Shown here piece by piece: positions 1 to 7,863 of a stretch of DNA of 64,000 nt. The notes below the pieces were generated by a model. The model did no database searches and was not told the origin of the DNA. It worked only from the letters and a program-made list of their open reading frames with translations. The stretch lies in NCBI GenBank assembly GCA_030059675.1, contig JANVYQ010000001.1, positions 152,753-216,752 of the forward strand. Direction: 5' to 3'. Both the position numbers and the translations under genes were made by a program. Origin of the DNA: Candidatus Pelearchaeum maunauluense. Lineage in GTDB: Archaea > Thermoproteota > Nitrososphaeria_A > Caldarchaeales > Caldarchaeaceae. Each line of letters begins with the position of its first letter. Positions within the stretch are counted from its first letter, which is position 1.

Positions 1-309
1 CGCTGCCCTGCTTACTGCTTCTTCAATCGTTGGTGAGCAGAACTCGTTGAAGGCTGGGATTATGTCTAGGAAGTCTCCGCCCTTCTCCTTCATGGCTTTT
101 ACGAGCTCGTTGAGCCCGTGCCAGTAAGGGTCGTTTTCTGGTGTTCTTGGGTAGCTGCGTATCTCGGTGTCAAGCTCCTGGAAGCGGCGCTTAACATCTT
201 CGCCGCCTGATGCTAGCTGCTTCTCAAGACGGACATACTCGGAGACCTTCTCGGCTGGATACCCTTTTGGCGGGGAGCCGTGGCCGACGAGTACAACAAC
301 CACACGCAT
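1..309 (-). CDS. CbiX-like sirohydrochlorin chelatase family protein (partial)
   Basis: The reading frame is open from an ATG at 307-309 to the window edge, giving the first 103 residues of a longer protein. It begins MRVVVVLVGHGSPPKGYP, the N-terminal beta strand plus HGSPP metal-binding loop typical of CbiX/SirB-type chelatases, which insert cobalt or iron into sirohydrochlorin. A later FNEFCSPTIEEAV stretch also fits the family pattern of one conserved motif per half-barrel. The C-terminus is outside the window, so the second half and remaining metal ligands cannot be checked. It diverges from the zinc-finger gene at 399. Substrate (sirohydrochlorin versus another tetrapyrrole) is inferred from the family only. 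Confidence 0.6.
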   Translation of the reverse strand, partial: MRVVVVLVGHGSPPKGYPAEKVSEYVRLEKQLASGGEDVKRRFQELDTEIRSYPRTPENDPYWHGLNELVKAMKEKGGDFLDIIPAFNEFCSPTIEEAVSRAA

Positions 310-398
310 AGGCGAGATATGGGGCTGCGACCTTAAAAACCAATCCATACGCCGAATTGTGGATAAGTTTATGTATGCTCCCCTGTTGGGGGCGTAGC

Positions 399-977
399 AT
401 GGTTGAGAAACACACCTGCAAGCGCTGTGGCCACTCATTCAACTCACCAAAAGCTCTGAAGCAGCATACACGCTCCAAGCATTTCTCATACTACTTCGCT
501 CTCAACATAGCGCCACCAATAATTATTGCCGCTCTCTTGGTTGTTGCGTCCATGATATTCATTCCACCGTATCTGGAGAGCCTGGCTCAGCAGGCTACGC
601 AGACACCTGAGGAGATTACTGAGCGTTTCCTGACTGGGCATGAGGGTCTGGCGATGCACTACCACGTTACTCTGAGGGTTTTCGTGGATGGCGATGAGGT
701 TGAGGTTCCGCGTTTCATGGGGTTGATGCCCGATGGAAGGATGCGCTACATACACACGCACAGCACGCCGAACAGGATTCACATAGAGTCTCCCATAGTC
801 TATAACTTCACGCTGGGGGACATCTTCAAGGTCTGGGGCAAGCGCTTTGACGAGAATTGTTTTGACACCTACTGCGGAAACCTAACTGTTTTGGTTAATG
901 GTGAGGAGATAAGCGACCCCGTTAACTATGTTTTGAAGGATGAGGATGAGATAGTCGTGGAGGTCAGGACTTCCTAG
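399..977 (+). CDS. Membrane-anchored C2H2 zinc-finger protein
   Basis: The protein has 192 residues if started at the ATG at 399; the frame is open further upstream, but an A/T-rich TATA-like stretch at 365-373 lies about 27 bases before this ATG, as in leaderless archaeal transcripts. Residues 7-28 form a C2H2 finger (C7, C10, H23, H28, spacing C-x2-C-x12-H-x4-H). Residues about 30-60 form one hydrophobic segment. The remaining 130 residues would be outside the membrane and include an HTH tripeptide and a C-x4-Y-C like pair that could bind metal. The arrangement implies a cytoplasmic finger tethered to the membrane with an external sensor-like domain. The function is unknown to me. Confidence 0.6.
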   Translation: MVEKHTCKRCGHSFNSPKALKQHTRSKHFSYYFALNIAPPIIIAALLVVASMIFIPPYLESLAQQATQTPEEITERFLTGHEGLAMHYHVTLRVFVDGDEVEVPRFMGLMPDGRMRYIHTHSTPNRIHIESPIVYNFTLGDIFKVWGKRFDENCFDTYCGNLTVLVNGEEISDPVNYVLKDEDEIVVEVRTS

Positions 978-1023
978 GGGGCTGGTAGTACCTAGCCATA
1001 TCCCGCTGGTCTATGGATATAAG

Positions 1024-2559
1024 ATGGGGCTTCGGGCTTCCTGTCTAGACGTGCTAGCTAGGGGTAGGGCGCTCTATAAGGAGCTGGTCTCAACCGCGGT
1101 TAGCGAGGGGTATCAGCTTACCGAGAGCGCTCTACGCCTTCTTGAGCGCTGCGAAGACCCCCTGGGGGCGTTGATGAGCGTAATCTCCAAGCTCCGCGCC
1201 GAGGAGCCGGCGGCTGTTGTTATAGACCTGCAGCACATCAAGCAGGTTGCGGGCGTGGATGTTCAGGAGCCCTTGGCTGAGCAGTCCGAAAAGCGGGTGG
1301 AGAAGAGGGAGGAGATAGACACCCTACAGCACGCGGCTAACTACCAGGTTATACAGCTATGCGGCGACGAGACGCGGATAGAGGGGACGATTGACGAGTT
1401 CATAGAGTATTTCAGGAGTAGGTATTATAAGCTGCGGCGCATAATTGAGAGGCGGCGCGACAAGTTCATACCCGTCTCGGAGCTCTCCAACCTCCAGGAT
1501 GGGCGCGAGGCTTCTATAGTTGCTATGGTTATGGAGAAGCAAGAGGGCTCTAAGGCGCTCATGCTAACATGCGACGACCCCTCTGGGACTATTCGGGTGG
1601 CTGTGCCGAAGAGTAATAACGGCCTATACGAGCAGGCCGAGAACATACTCAACGACCAGGTGATAGGGCTTAAGCTCCGCCGCTCAAATAGCATCTTCAT
1701 AGCGCAGGACATATACTTCCCAGACGTAGAGATAAGACGACGCGATAATGACCTGGGGAGCATACCCCAGCTATACGCCTGCCTAATCTCAGACATCCAT
1801 GTTGGTAGTAAGAAGTTTAGGGAAGACCTGTTTGAGCGGTTTCTTGACTGGCTCAGCCGTGGGCGCGATGGTGTTGTGAAGAGGTTGAAGTATGTTGTGG
1901 TTAATGGTGATTTGATTGATGGTATCGGCGTGTATCCTGGCCAGGATAAGGAGCTGGCCACAACAGATGTGGAGGAGCAGCTACGTATGGCCGCTAAACT
2001 GCTAGGTGAGATACCGCGCCATATTGAGGTTATCGTATGCCCTGGGAACCATGAGCCTGTTAGGAAGGCTCTCCCACAGCCAGCCCTCCAGCAGAGGCAT
2101 AGGAGCATACTCGCGGAGCATAGAGCGATAACATTCGGGACAAACCCAGCTCACCTAGTCGTTGAGGGGCGTAAGATACTCGTATACCATGGCCAGGGGC
2201 TTGAGGAGGTTATCCAGTCGCTCCCCAACATCTCCTACAGCACGCTCCGCGAGAACATGGATAGGGTTATGCTCGCTCTAATCAGGGCGCGGCACCTGGC
2301 GCCCAGCTATGGCGAGAACACGCAGCTCATGCCTCTCGGCGACGACCCGCTGGTTATAGAGGAGCCGCCAGACCTGCTGCATACGGGGCATATACACATA
2401 GCCCATACAACAAGCTACCGCGGCGTCCAGCTCGTTAACAGCGGCACCTGGCAGGACCAGACGAGCTTTCAGAAGAGCCTGGGGCTTGAGCCGACTATTG
2501 GGACGGCTGTTCTTCTAGAGCTCTCAACGATGCACGCAAGCGTTAGGTATTTCTCATAA
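1024..2559 (+). CDS. polB: DNA polymerase D (PolII) small subunit DP1
   Basis: This 511-residue protein is the exonuclease/scaffold subunit of the archaeal replicative polymerase PolD, working with the large subunit DP2 (not in this window). An OB-fold-like region occupies about residues 150-240. The calcineurin-like phosphoesterase motifs follow in order: SDIHVG near 257, NGDLIDG near 295, CPGNHEP near 340 and GHIHIAHTT near 455, ending with the family segment VNSGTWQDQT. All metal-binding Asp and His positions appear intact, so 3'-5' exonuclease activity is expected. Start ATG 1024 follows the stop of the zinc-finger gene by 46 bases. Confidence 0.95.
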   Translation: MGLRASCLDVLARGRALYKELVSTAVSEGYQLTESALRLLERCEDPLGALMSVISKLRAEEPAAVVIDLQHIKQVAGVDVQEPLAEQSEKRVEKREEIDTLQHAANYQVIQLCGDETRIEGTIDEFIEYFRSRYYKLRRIIERRRDKFIPVSELSNLQDGREASIVAMVMEKQEGSKALMLTCDDPSGTIRVAVPKSNNGLYEQAENILNDQVIGLKLRRSNSIFIAQDIYFPDVEIRRRDNDLGSIPQLYACLISDIHVGSKKFREDLFERFLDWLSRGRDGVVKRLKYVVVNGDLIDGIGVYPGQDKELATTDVEEQLRMAAKLLGEIPRHIEVIVCPGNHEPVRKALPQPALQQRHRSILAEHRAITFGTNPAHLVVEGRKILVYHGQGLEEVIQSLPNISYSTLRENMDRVMLALIRARHLAPSYGENTQLMPLGDDPLVIEEPPDLLHTGHIHIAHTTSYRGVQLVNSGTWQDQTSFQKSLGLEPTIGTAVLLELSTMHASVRYFS

Positions 2560-2619
2560 GGCTTGTGCATGGCTAAGCTTTATATCAACGGCGCTGGCCG
2601 AGGCATTTCTTGATGGCTT

Positions 2620-2910
2620 ATGAGCGGCGAAGAAGAGGAGAGTGAAGCCATAGACGCCATCGTCGTGGCGTTTGACGAGAATGATAACTGTATAGTCTCG
2701 CCTACCCAGCCGCTATCTGATGAGGAGCTATCAACTCTAGTCGGGAGCGAGGCTGAGTATGAGGACTTCAAGGGCGTTAAGTGGTATGGTAAGGTGGTGG
2801 AGGCGCGTGAGGAGGGGCTTGTGGTGAGGTTCAGCGAGGAAGCCATGTCGCAGGGAGGACCTTCAGGATTGGGTCAGGGGAGCCTGGTACGCATACCGCT
2901 TAAGAAGTGA
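2620..2910 (+). CDS. Small acidic hypothetical protein
   Basis: This 96-residue protein opens with an acidic run (SGEEEESE) and continues with beta-rich sequence including KWYGKVVEA and EGLVVRFSEEA; it ends in a basic RIPLKK tail. There are no membrane segments, cysteines or catalytic motifs. It lies 60 bases after polB and 43 bases before the threonine dehydratase, on the same strand. The codon pattern resembles its neighbours and the ATG at 2620 is well placed after an A/T-rich stretch, so I take it as a real gene. I do not recognise the family. Confidence 0.55.
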   Translation: MSGEEEESEAIDAIVVAFDENDNCIVSPTQPLSDEELSTLVGSEAEYEDFKGVKWYGKVVEAREEGLVVRFSEEAMSQGGPSGLGQGSLVRIPLKK

Positions 2911-2953
2911 AACAATAACCATATTTATTATCAGCGCATACACTACCATCCTT

Positions 2954-3937
2954 GTGAGAGGTCAGGAACTACGCATACCAACGCTTACCGATGTTTTGAA
3001 GGCTAGGCAGGTTGTCAATAAATATCTCAAGCCCACGCCGTTGATTTACTCAAAACGCCTCTCAAGATTGCTGGATTGTGATGCTTACCTGAAGCTGGAG
3101 AACTTGCAGCCGATTAGGGCGTTTAAGGTTCGCGGCGGCGTCTATTACATGAGCGTGATGCGCGACGAAGCGGTAAAGCGGGGAGTGATAACAGCATCAA
3201 CAGGCAACCACGCGCAGTCAATAGCCTATGCAGGAGCGCTCTTTGGCGCGGAGGTTAGGATAGTCATGCCAAACGGTGTTAGTAGCAATAAGATTGAAGC
3301 AGTCCGCGAGCTGGGTGCCGAGGTGATAATGCACGGCAGCTACTTTGAGGAGGCCCGCGAGTATGCCGAGAAGCTGGCAGACGAGAAGGGATACCTCTAC
3401 GTCCACGCGATTAACGAGCCCCTCCTATACCAGGGCGTCGCTACGATGCATCTTGAGATAGCTGAGGAGCTTCCTGACGTTGATGTTGTGATTAATCCGA
3501 TAGGGGGCGGCTCTGGTGCTTCTGGAGCGTGTATCGTGTATAAGTCGTTGAACAGCGAAATCAAGGTGTTTGGTGTTCAAGCCGAGGGGGCTCCAGCATT
3601 CTACCACTCGTGGCGCTCTGGTAGCTTATTCTCAACCGACGGCGTTAAGACCGCCGCTGAGGGGCTGGCCACCTCACAGGCGTATGAGCTGCCCCTCAAA
3701 ATCCTACGCGGAAGGCTTGACGACATCATACTTGTAAGCGACGACGAGATGCGCGGGGCTATTAGGATAATATTCCAGACAACCGGCCAGGTAGCTGAGC
3801 TTTCGGGAGCAGCAGCGACCGCGGCAGCCCTAAAAATACGCGAACAGCTTAGGGGCAGGAAAGTCGTGCTTATGCTTACAGGCGGGAACATTCAACAAGA
3901 GCAGCTAGCATCAATACTCGCTGCCCATAATGCTTAA
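2954..3937 (+). CDS. ilvA: Threonine/serine dehydratase (PLP-dependent)
   Basis: This 327-residue fold-type II PLP enzyme converts L-threonine to 2-oxobutyrate (or serine to pyruvate), the entry to isoleucine synthesis. The PLP lysine is K58 in the motif AFKVRGG; the phosphate-binding glycine loop is GGGSGASGA near residue 184; STGNHAQ near 80 binds the substrate carboxylate. It has no C-terminal ACT domain, so it resembles the short catabolic-type TdcB form, which is common in archaea; feedback control by isoleucine is therefore not expected. Start is GTG at 2954. Serine racemase is a less likely alternative within the same family. Confidence 0.88.
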   Translation: MRGQELRIPTLTDVLKARQVVNKYLKPTPLIYSKRLSRLLDCDAYLKLENLQPIRAFKVRGGVYYMSVMRDEAVKRGVITASTGNHAQSIAYAGALFGAEVRIVMPNGVSSNKIEAVRELGAEVIMHGSYFEEAREYAEKLADEKGYLYVHAINEPLLYQGVATMHLEIAEELPDVDVVINPIGGGSGASGACIVYKSLNSEIKVFGVQAEGAPAFYHSWRSGSLFSTDGVKTAAEGLATSQAYELPLKILRGRLDDIILVSDDEMRGAIRIIFQTTGQVAELSGAAATAAALKIREQLRGRKVVLMLTGGNIQQEQLASILAAHNA

Positions 3938-3971
3938 TAAACCCGCGTAAAGCTGGCCAGCCGTCGCCTCC

Positions 3972-4761
3972 TTGAGCAGGATAAGGCCCCTCAACCTACC
4001 ATTATCCATATATCTCCCCAATAAGAAACTAGCCAGCCTCGCGGTAGAGTTGAGGAATGTTCCAGGGGCTTTGATGGAAGACCTCCGGTTATCCATCGTT
4101 TTGGTATTAATATTGTTGGCCTGCTCTCCAACACGGCTACGGCAAACAGCCCTACGACGAGTGTCGTCATACACCTAGACGTATCAGGCGTTGAGGAGGA
4201 GAAGCTTCAGGAGATGCTTGAGGAGATAAGGCGGCAGGAGAAGACGTTGTCAGCGTACATATTTGATACGGGCATACAGTCATTCACAGCAGACCAATAC
4301 CATAACAGGGTTCTCAGCTTTAATGCGCGTGTGGTTTTGATGAGCGAGGCCTCGCTTAGGGGGCTTCTCAATAGTTTATACAACACCTTCGGCGACGCGG
4401 CCGCGGCTGCGTTCCTATACCACATGGGAGTCGGGGAGACCACGCCATAGCGCGGTATGAGAAGCAGTTCTTCAAAGACCCCCGCGTGTGCATCCGCGTC
4501 ATAGAGCATAACGCAGTGGCATTCGGCTACGCGCATAGGCTAACGATAAAGGAGGTGGGCGTAACCATGTTTGAGGTAATCTTTGAAGGCTTGTTTGAGT
4601 GTGAGTATCTAGCTGGTAAGAAGGGGCCGACATCCAACTGGATACGCGGGATGGCTGCTGGGTTTATTGAAGAACTCTTCGGCGGCAAGTGGAGCGCCAC
4701 GGAGGTTAAGTGCGTCAACGCGGGCGATGGTGTTTGCATGTTTAGGGTAGTCCGCCAGTAG
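3972..4761 (+). pseudogene. ACT-V4R domain protein split by two frameshifts
   Basis: Three consecutive open stretches in three frames join into one protein. From TTG 3972 the first frame gives an ACT-like start (LAVELRNVPGAL). After about 4094 the sense continues one frame back (RFGINIVGLLSN, then VVIHLDVSGVEEEKL). After about 4440 it shifts back again (HAIARYEKQFF, then CIRVIEHNAVAFGYAHRL) and ends in a V4R domain with the family features E-C-E, GKK and VNAGDGVCMFRV. Each shift equals one missing base in what may have been CCC (4093-4094 and 4440-4441). V4R domains bind small hydrophobic ligands in regulators. Either the gene is dead or the sequence has two single-base errors. It overlaps the convergent methyltransferase by 20 bases. 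Confidence 0.75.
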
Positions 4762-5311
4762 TTGAGGTTGGCTTCCTCAGCAGAGCCCTCCACGTGAAGA
4801 GGCGCTTAGTGTATGAGAGTCTCTCAAACCCTATCTCGTCCAGCGCTCCTAGAACCTGCTTGGGCATGGTTCCATGGCCTAGTAGGCGTGTTTTTATCGG
4901 GTCTGCTATGAGGAATAGCCCGCCATCTTTGAGCTTTCTATAAACCTGCTCAAGCGCTCCGCGCCAGTTGTTTATATGGTGTAGGCTCAGTAGCATGACC
5001 GCCCTGTCAGCCGACGCGTCTGGCACATGGCGCATATCTGCTGCATCGCCCTCAACAACCACAACGTTATACAGGTTCTTCTCCTTCAGCCTCCTCACCA
5101 GCTTCTCCAGATACCCCTTATTCACATCCACCGCGTAGACGCGGCCAGCAGCGCCCACGATTTCCGCCGCGGGTATGGTTAGGAAACCCGTGCCGCAGCC
5201 AACGTCAAGTAGGGTATGCCCCTCAGCCAGGCCTAGGGCTTGCAGAAGCTCAAACGGGCTCTGAAGCCTACGGCGGAGCCGCGAATCCAAGAGGAGAGAC
5301 TCAACACCCAA
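4742..5311 (-). CDS. Class I SAM-dependent methyltransferase
   Basis: This 189-residue protein carries the Rossmann methyltransferase motifs: LLDVGCGTGFLT (motif I, residues about 34-45), VYAVDVN (motif II), EGDAADM (motif III) and LLSLHHI (motif IV region). These bind S-adenosylmethionine. The family (Methyltransf_11, UbiE-like) methylates small molecules, including quinones and tetrapyrroles; the substrate cannot be told from the sequence. The start ATG at 5311 is followed by an arginine-rich helix. The last 20 bases overlap the end of the convergent V4R gene. Confidence 0.85.
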   Translation of the reverse strand: MGVESLLLDSRLRRRLQSPFELLQALGLAEGHTLLDVGCGTGFLTIPAAEIVGAAGRVYAVDVNKGYLEKLVRRLKEKNLYNVVVVEGDAADMRHVPDASADRAVMLLSLHHINNWRGALEQVYRKLKDGGLFLIADPIKTRLLGHGTMPKQVLGALDEIGFERLSYTKRLFTWRALLRKPTSTTGGLP

Positions 5312-5398
5312 CTCGGCTACTCAGCCGCCTAGCCGCTCTATAAAGCAGTACCAGACGAAGGAGTGGGTTATCTACTCATCTTTTGGTTGTGTCATCTC

Positions 5399-5430
5399 TG
5401 TCGTCAAGCTGCTTGACTGTAAAGACGACA
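5399..5430. promoter_or_regulatory. Nested inverted repeats upstream of his operon
   Basis: A perfect 7+1+7 dyad, GTCAAGC T GCTTGAC, lies at 5403-5417. It is enclosed by a second pair, TGTCGTC at 5399-5405 and GACGACA at 5424-5430. Both lie between the divergent methyltransferase and hisG, about 160 bases before the hisG start. They could be operators or a hairpin in a leader RNA; no binding protein can be assigned. Confidence 0.4.
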
Positions 5431-5453
5431 AGAGCCGACATATCCTTGACTAA

Positions 5454-5467
5454 CGCTTAAATAAGCG
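5454..5467. promoter_or_regulatory. Palindromic TATA region of the his operon
   Basis: CGCTTA AA TAAGCG is a perfect 6+2+6 inverted repeat whose centre (CTTAAATAAG) resembles an archaeal TATA box. A transcript from here would start near 5485-5490 and carry a leader of roughly 95 bases ahead of hisG (GTG 5582). A second A/T-rich box, TCATATATC around 5523-5531, could give a shorter leader. Confidence 0.4.
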
Positions 5468-5581
5468 GCGCCGTCTGCGCGGTGGTTGTAGGTGTGGTTG
5501 GTGAGGCTTAGGGGCGAGTGTCTTCATATATCGCATCTCTAGGCCAGCCAGCCCTATTGAGAGCTTTCTCTGGGGTGTTGT

Positions 5582-6568
5582 GTGTTGGCTAGGGTAAAGT
5601 TTGCAATACCTAAAGGCTCGCTGGAGAGCGCGACCTACGACATACTCTCCCGCGCTATGCTCAGGCTACGCGGCTATGAGAGGACATACAGGCCAGTCGT
5701 GAGCGACCCTGAGATTGAGGTGAAGATACTGAGGCCGCAGGAGATACCACTACTCGTGGCTGCTGGCGCCTATGATATTGGAATCTCTGGTATAGACTGG
5801 GTGAGCGAGACTGGCGCTGATGTTATGCAGCTACTAAACTTGGAGTATGGCTACGTCAGGCTGGTCGTGGCTATTCCCAAGACGTGGCGATACAGCTCGC
5901 TGGACGAGATAATCACAGACTACGCCAGCTCTGGGCGCGTCCTCAACATCTCAACAGAGTATCTCAACACGACAGCCTCTTACGTTGCCTCCACTAGGGC
6001 GTATAAGGAGAATTATGGTGACGCCGAGCCGAAGGTCATAACCCCCTGGTGGTCGCGCGGCGATAACGACCGCGTGAGGATTTACCTAAGCTTCGGCGCA
6101 ACCGAGGCCAAGCCGCCAGAGGACGCGGACATAATAGTTGATGCTTCCCAGACTGGGATTACGTTGGAGCAGAACAATCTCAAGGCTGTTGAAACCATAG
6201 CGGAATCCACAGCATACCTCATAGCGAATAGACAAGCCTACAACGATGAAGAGAAACGCGAGAAGATACTTGATGTCCTCACACTACTGCGCGGCGTCGT
6301 TGATAGTGGGAAGAAGCTCCACATATTCGCTAACGTTTCTGAGGAGAACCTGAACGAGCTGCTTAGCTCGCTTCCAGCGTTGAAGAGCCCAACGGTGAGC
6401 CCCTTGTCGCGGAAGGGGTGGTATGCTATCAATACAGTAATCTCGCGCGACGAGTTCCTCACAATACTTCCGCAGCTCAGGAGGCTTGCGCAGGGCTTGG
6501 TCGTCCACGAGCCCAACCTTATACTGCCGCTTGAGGAGATTGCGCAGAGGGGCAAGGAGGGCAGTTGA
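5582..6568 (+). CDS. hisG: ATP phosphoribosyltransferase, long form
   Basis: This enzyme joins ATP and PRPP in the first step of histidine synthesis. It has 328 residues and begins with the family motif VKFAIPKGSLE. The PRPP/ATP-binding bilobed domain includes GISGIDWVSE, VVAIPKTWRY and IVDASQTGITLEQNNLK. Residues about 240-328 form the C-terminal ACT-like regulatory domain (KLHIFANVSEENL to VVHEPNLILP), so this is the long form that is directly inhibited by histidine and does not need HisZ. GTG 5582 starts the first gene of hisG-hisD-hisC-hisB; the stop overlaps the TTG start of hisD by four bases. Confidence 0.95.
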   Translation: MLARVKFAIPKGSLESATYDILSRAMLRLRGYERTYRPVVSDPEIEVKILRPQEIPLLVAAGAYDIGISGIDWVSETGADVMQLLNLEYGYVRLVVAIPKTWRYSSLDEIITDYASSGRVLNISTEYLNTTASYVASTRAYKENYGDAEPKVITPWWSRGDNDRVRIYLSFGATEAKPPEDADIIVDASQTGITLEQNNLKAVETIAESTAYLIANRQAYNDEEKREKILDVLTLLRGVVDSGKKLHIFANVSEENLNELLSSLPALKSPTVSPLSRKGWYAINTVISRDEFLTILPQLRRLAQGLVVHEPNLILPLEEIAQRGKEGS

Positions 6569-7860
6569 GTCCGCGTCTTTTTCAGGTCTCAGAGGACGAT
6601 GCCGAGAGGGTGGCGTGTGAGATAGCTGCACGGCGCCCAGACCATCGCGGCCTCGTGCAATCCATCGCGCACATAATAGCTGATGTGAGGCGGCGGGGAG
6701 ACGCGGCTTTACTGGAATATACTAGGCAGTTCAACGGCGCAGATCTTACGGGGCTGGGCTTAAGGATTGAGCGTAGGGAGATTGACGCTGCGTATAGGGA
6801 TTTGAGCCCCAGGCTCAGGCGTGCTCTGGAGAGGATGGCCGAGAATATCAAGGCGGTTGCGCGTCTCCAGCTCTCGCGTCTAAGGTTTAGCCGCCGCCTC
6901 CACGGAGGGGTTGAGATAACACTACGCGCATATCCGCTCCAGAGCGTCGGCTGCTACATCCCAGGCGGCGTGGCGGCATACCCAAGCACAGCCCTAATGA
7001 CCACAATACCAGCGAAGGTAGCTGGAGTCAAACGCATAGCGGTATGCACACCACCCAACAACAAGGGAGAGGTGAGCAAGCCAGTGCTCGCGGCGCTCAA
7101 GATAGCTGGGGTGGAGGAGGCCTATCGCGTGGGAGGCCCCCAGGCGATAGCAGCGCTAGCATACGGGACTGAGACCATCAAGCCAGTCGCGAAAATCATA
7201 GGCCCAGGCGGAGGATACGTGACAGCAGCCAAGCTCGCAGTCTCCAGCGATGTAGCGATAGACATGCCCGCAGGGCCTACGGAGCTGGTCGTCTACTCTG
7301 ATGATGAGAGGCTGGCAGAGGACGTGATGTATGAGCTCTGTGCGCAGGCTGAGCATAGCACCGACACACTTGTGGGGCTGGTAACTACGGATGAGCGTCT
7401 GGCTTCTGCCGTGTTGGAGGGTATGGAGGTGTTTATGAGCAGGTTTGAGCGGAGCGAGATAATCTCCAAGTCTTGGGATGAGAATGGGTTTGTGGCCACC
7501 TGCAAGAGCCGCGAGGCTGCTGCGCGCCTGATAAACGAGATTGCGCCTGAGCATGTATCCATAATCTCCAAAAACCCTTCACGAATGGCTGAGATGATTA
7601 CCTCCGCTGGCCTCGTATCGCTGGGCGCCCATACATCAACGGCATTATGCGACTACGTGGTGGGTGTTAATCACGTCCTCCCCACCTCTGGATACGCGAA
7701 GCTGCGCGGAGGGCTTAGCATACTTGATTATGTCCGCCTAGTCTTCAGCGTCCGCGCGTCCAAGCGCTCAGCACGTTCTCTGGCTAGGTATGTTGAGGAG
7801 CTGGCCTTGGCTGAGGGACTTCCTGGCCATGCTCTAGCCGCGCGTAGGGTTGGTGAGTAG
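6565..7860 (+). CDS. hisD: Histidinol dehydrogenase
   Basis: This zinc enzyme oxidises L-histidinol to histidine in two NAD-dependent steps, the end of the pathway. It has 431 residues, the normal length. Visible family features are YIPGGVAAYPSTALM, IIGPGGGYVTAAK, DMPAGPTELVV, the ligand region AQAEHSTD, EIAPEHVSI and the C-terminal GVNHVLPTSGYAKLRGGLS. It starts at TTG 6565, sharing TTGA with the end of hisG, which implies translational coupling. The stop lies three bases before hisC. Confidence 0.95.
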   Translation: MSPRLFQVSEDDAERVACEIAARRPDHRGLVQSIAHIIADVRRRGDAALLEYTRQFNGADLTGLGLRIERREIDAAYRDLSPRLRRALERMAENIKAVARLQLSRLRFSRRLHGGVEITLRAYPLQSVGCYIPGGVAAYPSTALMTTIPAKVAGVKRIAVCTPPNNKGEVSKPVLAALKIAGVEEAYRVGGPQAIAALAYGTETIKPVAKIIGPGGGYVTAAKLAVSSDVAIDMPAGPTELVVYSDDERLAEDVMYELCAQAEHSTDTLVGLVTTDERLASAVLEGMEVFMSRFERSEIISKSWDENGFVATCKSREAAARLINEIAPEHVSIISKNPSRMAEMITSAGLVSLGAHTSTALCDYVVGVNHVLPTSGYAKLRGGLSILDYVRLVFSVRASKRSARSLARYVEELALAEGLPGHALAARRVGE

Positions 7861-7863
7861 CCC

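Noticed and set aside
1425..2108. Minus-strand reading frame of 227 codons inside polB
   Set aside because: Low-complexity Ser/Arg-rich product, a shadow of the well-conserved polymerase subunit.
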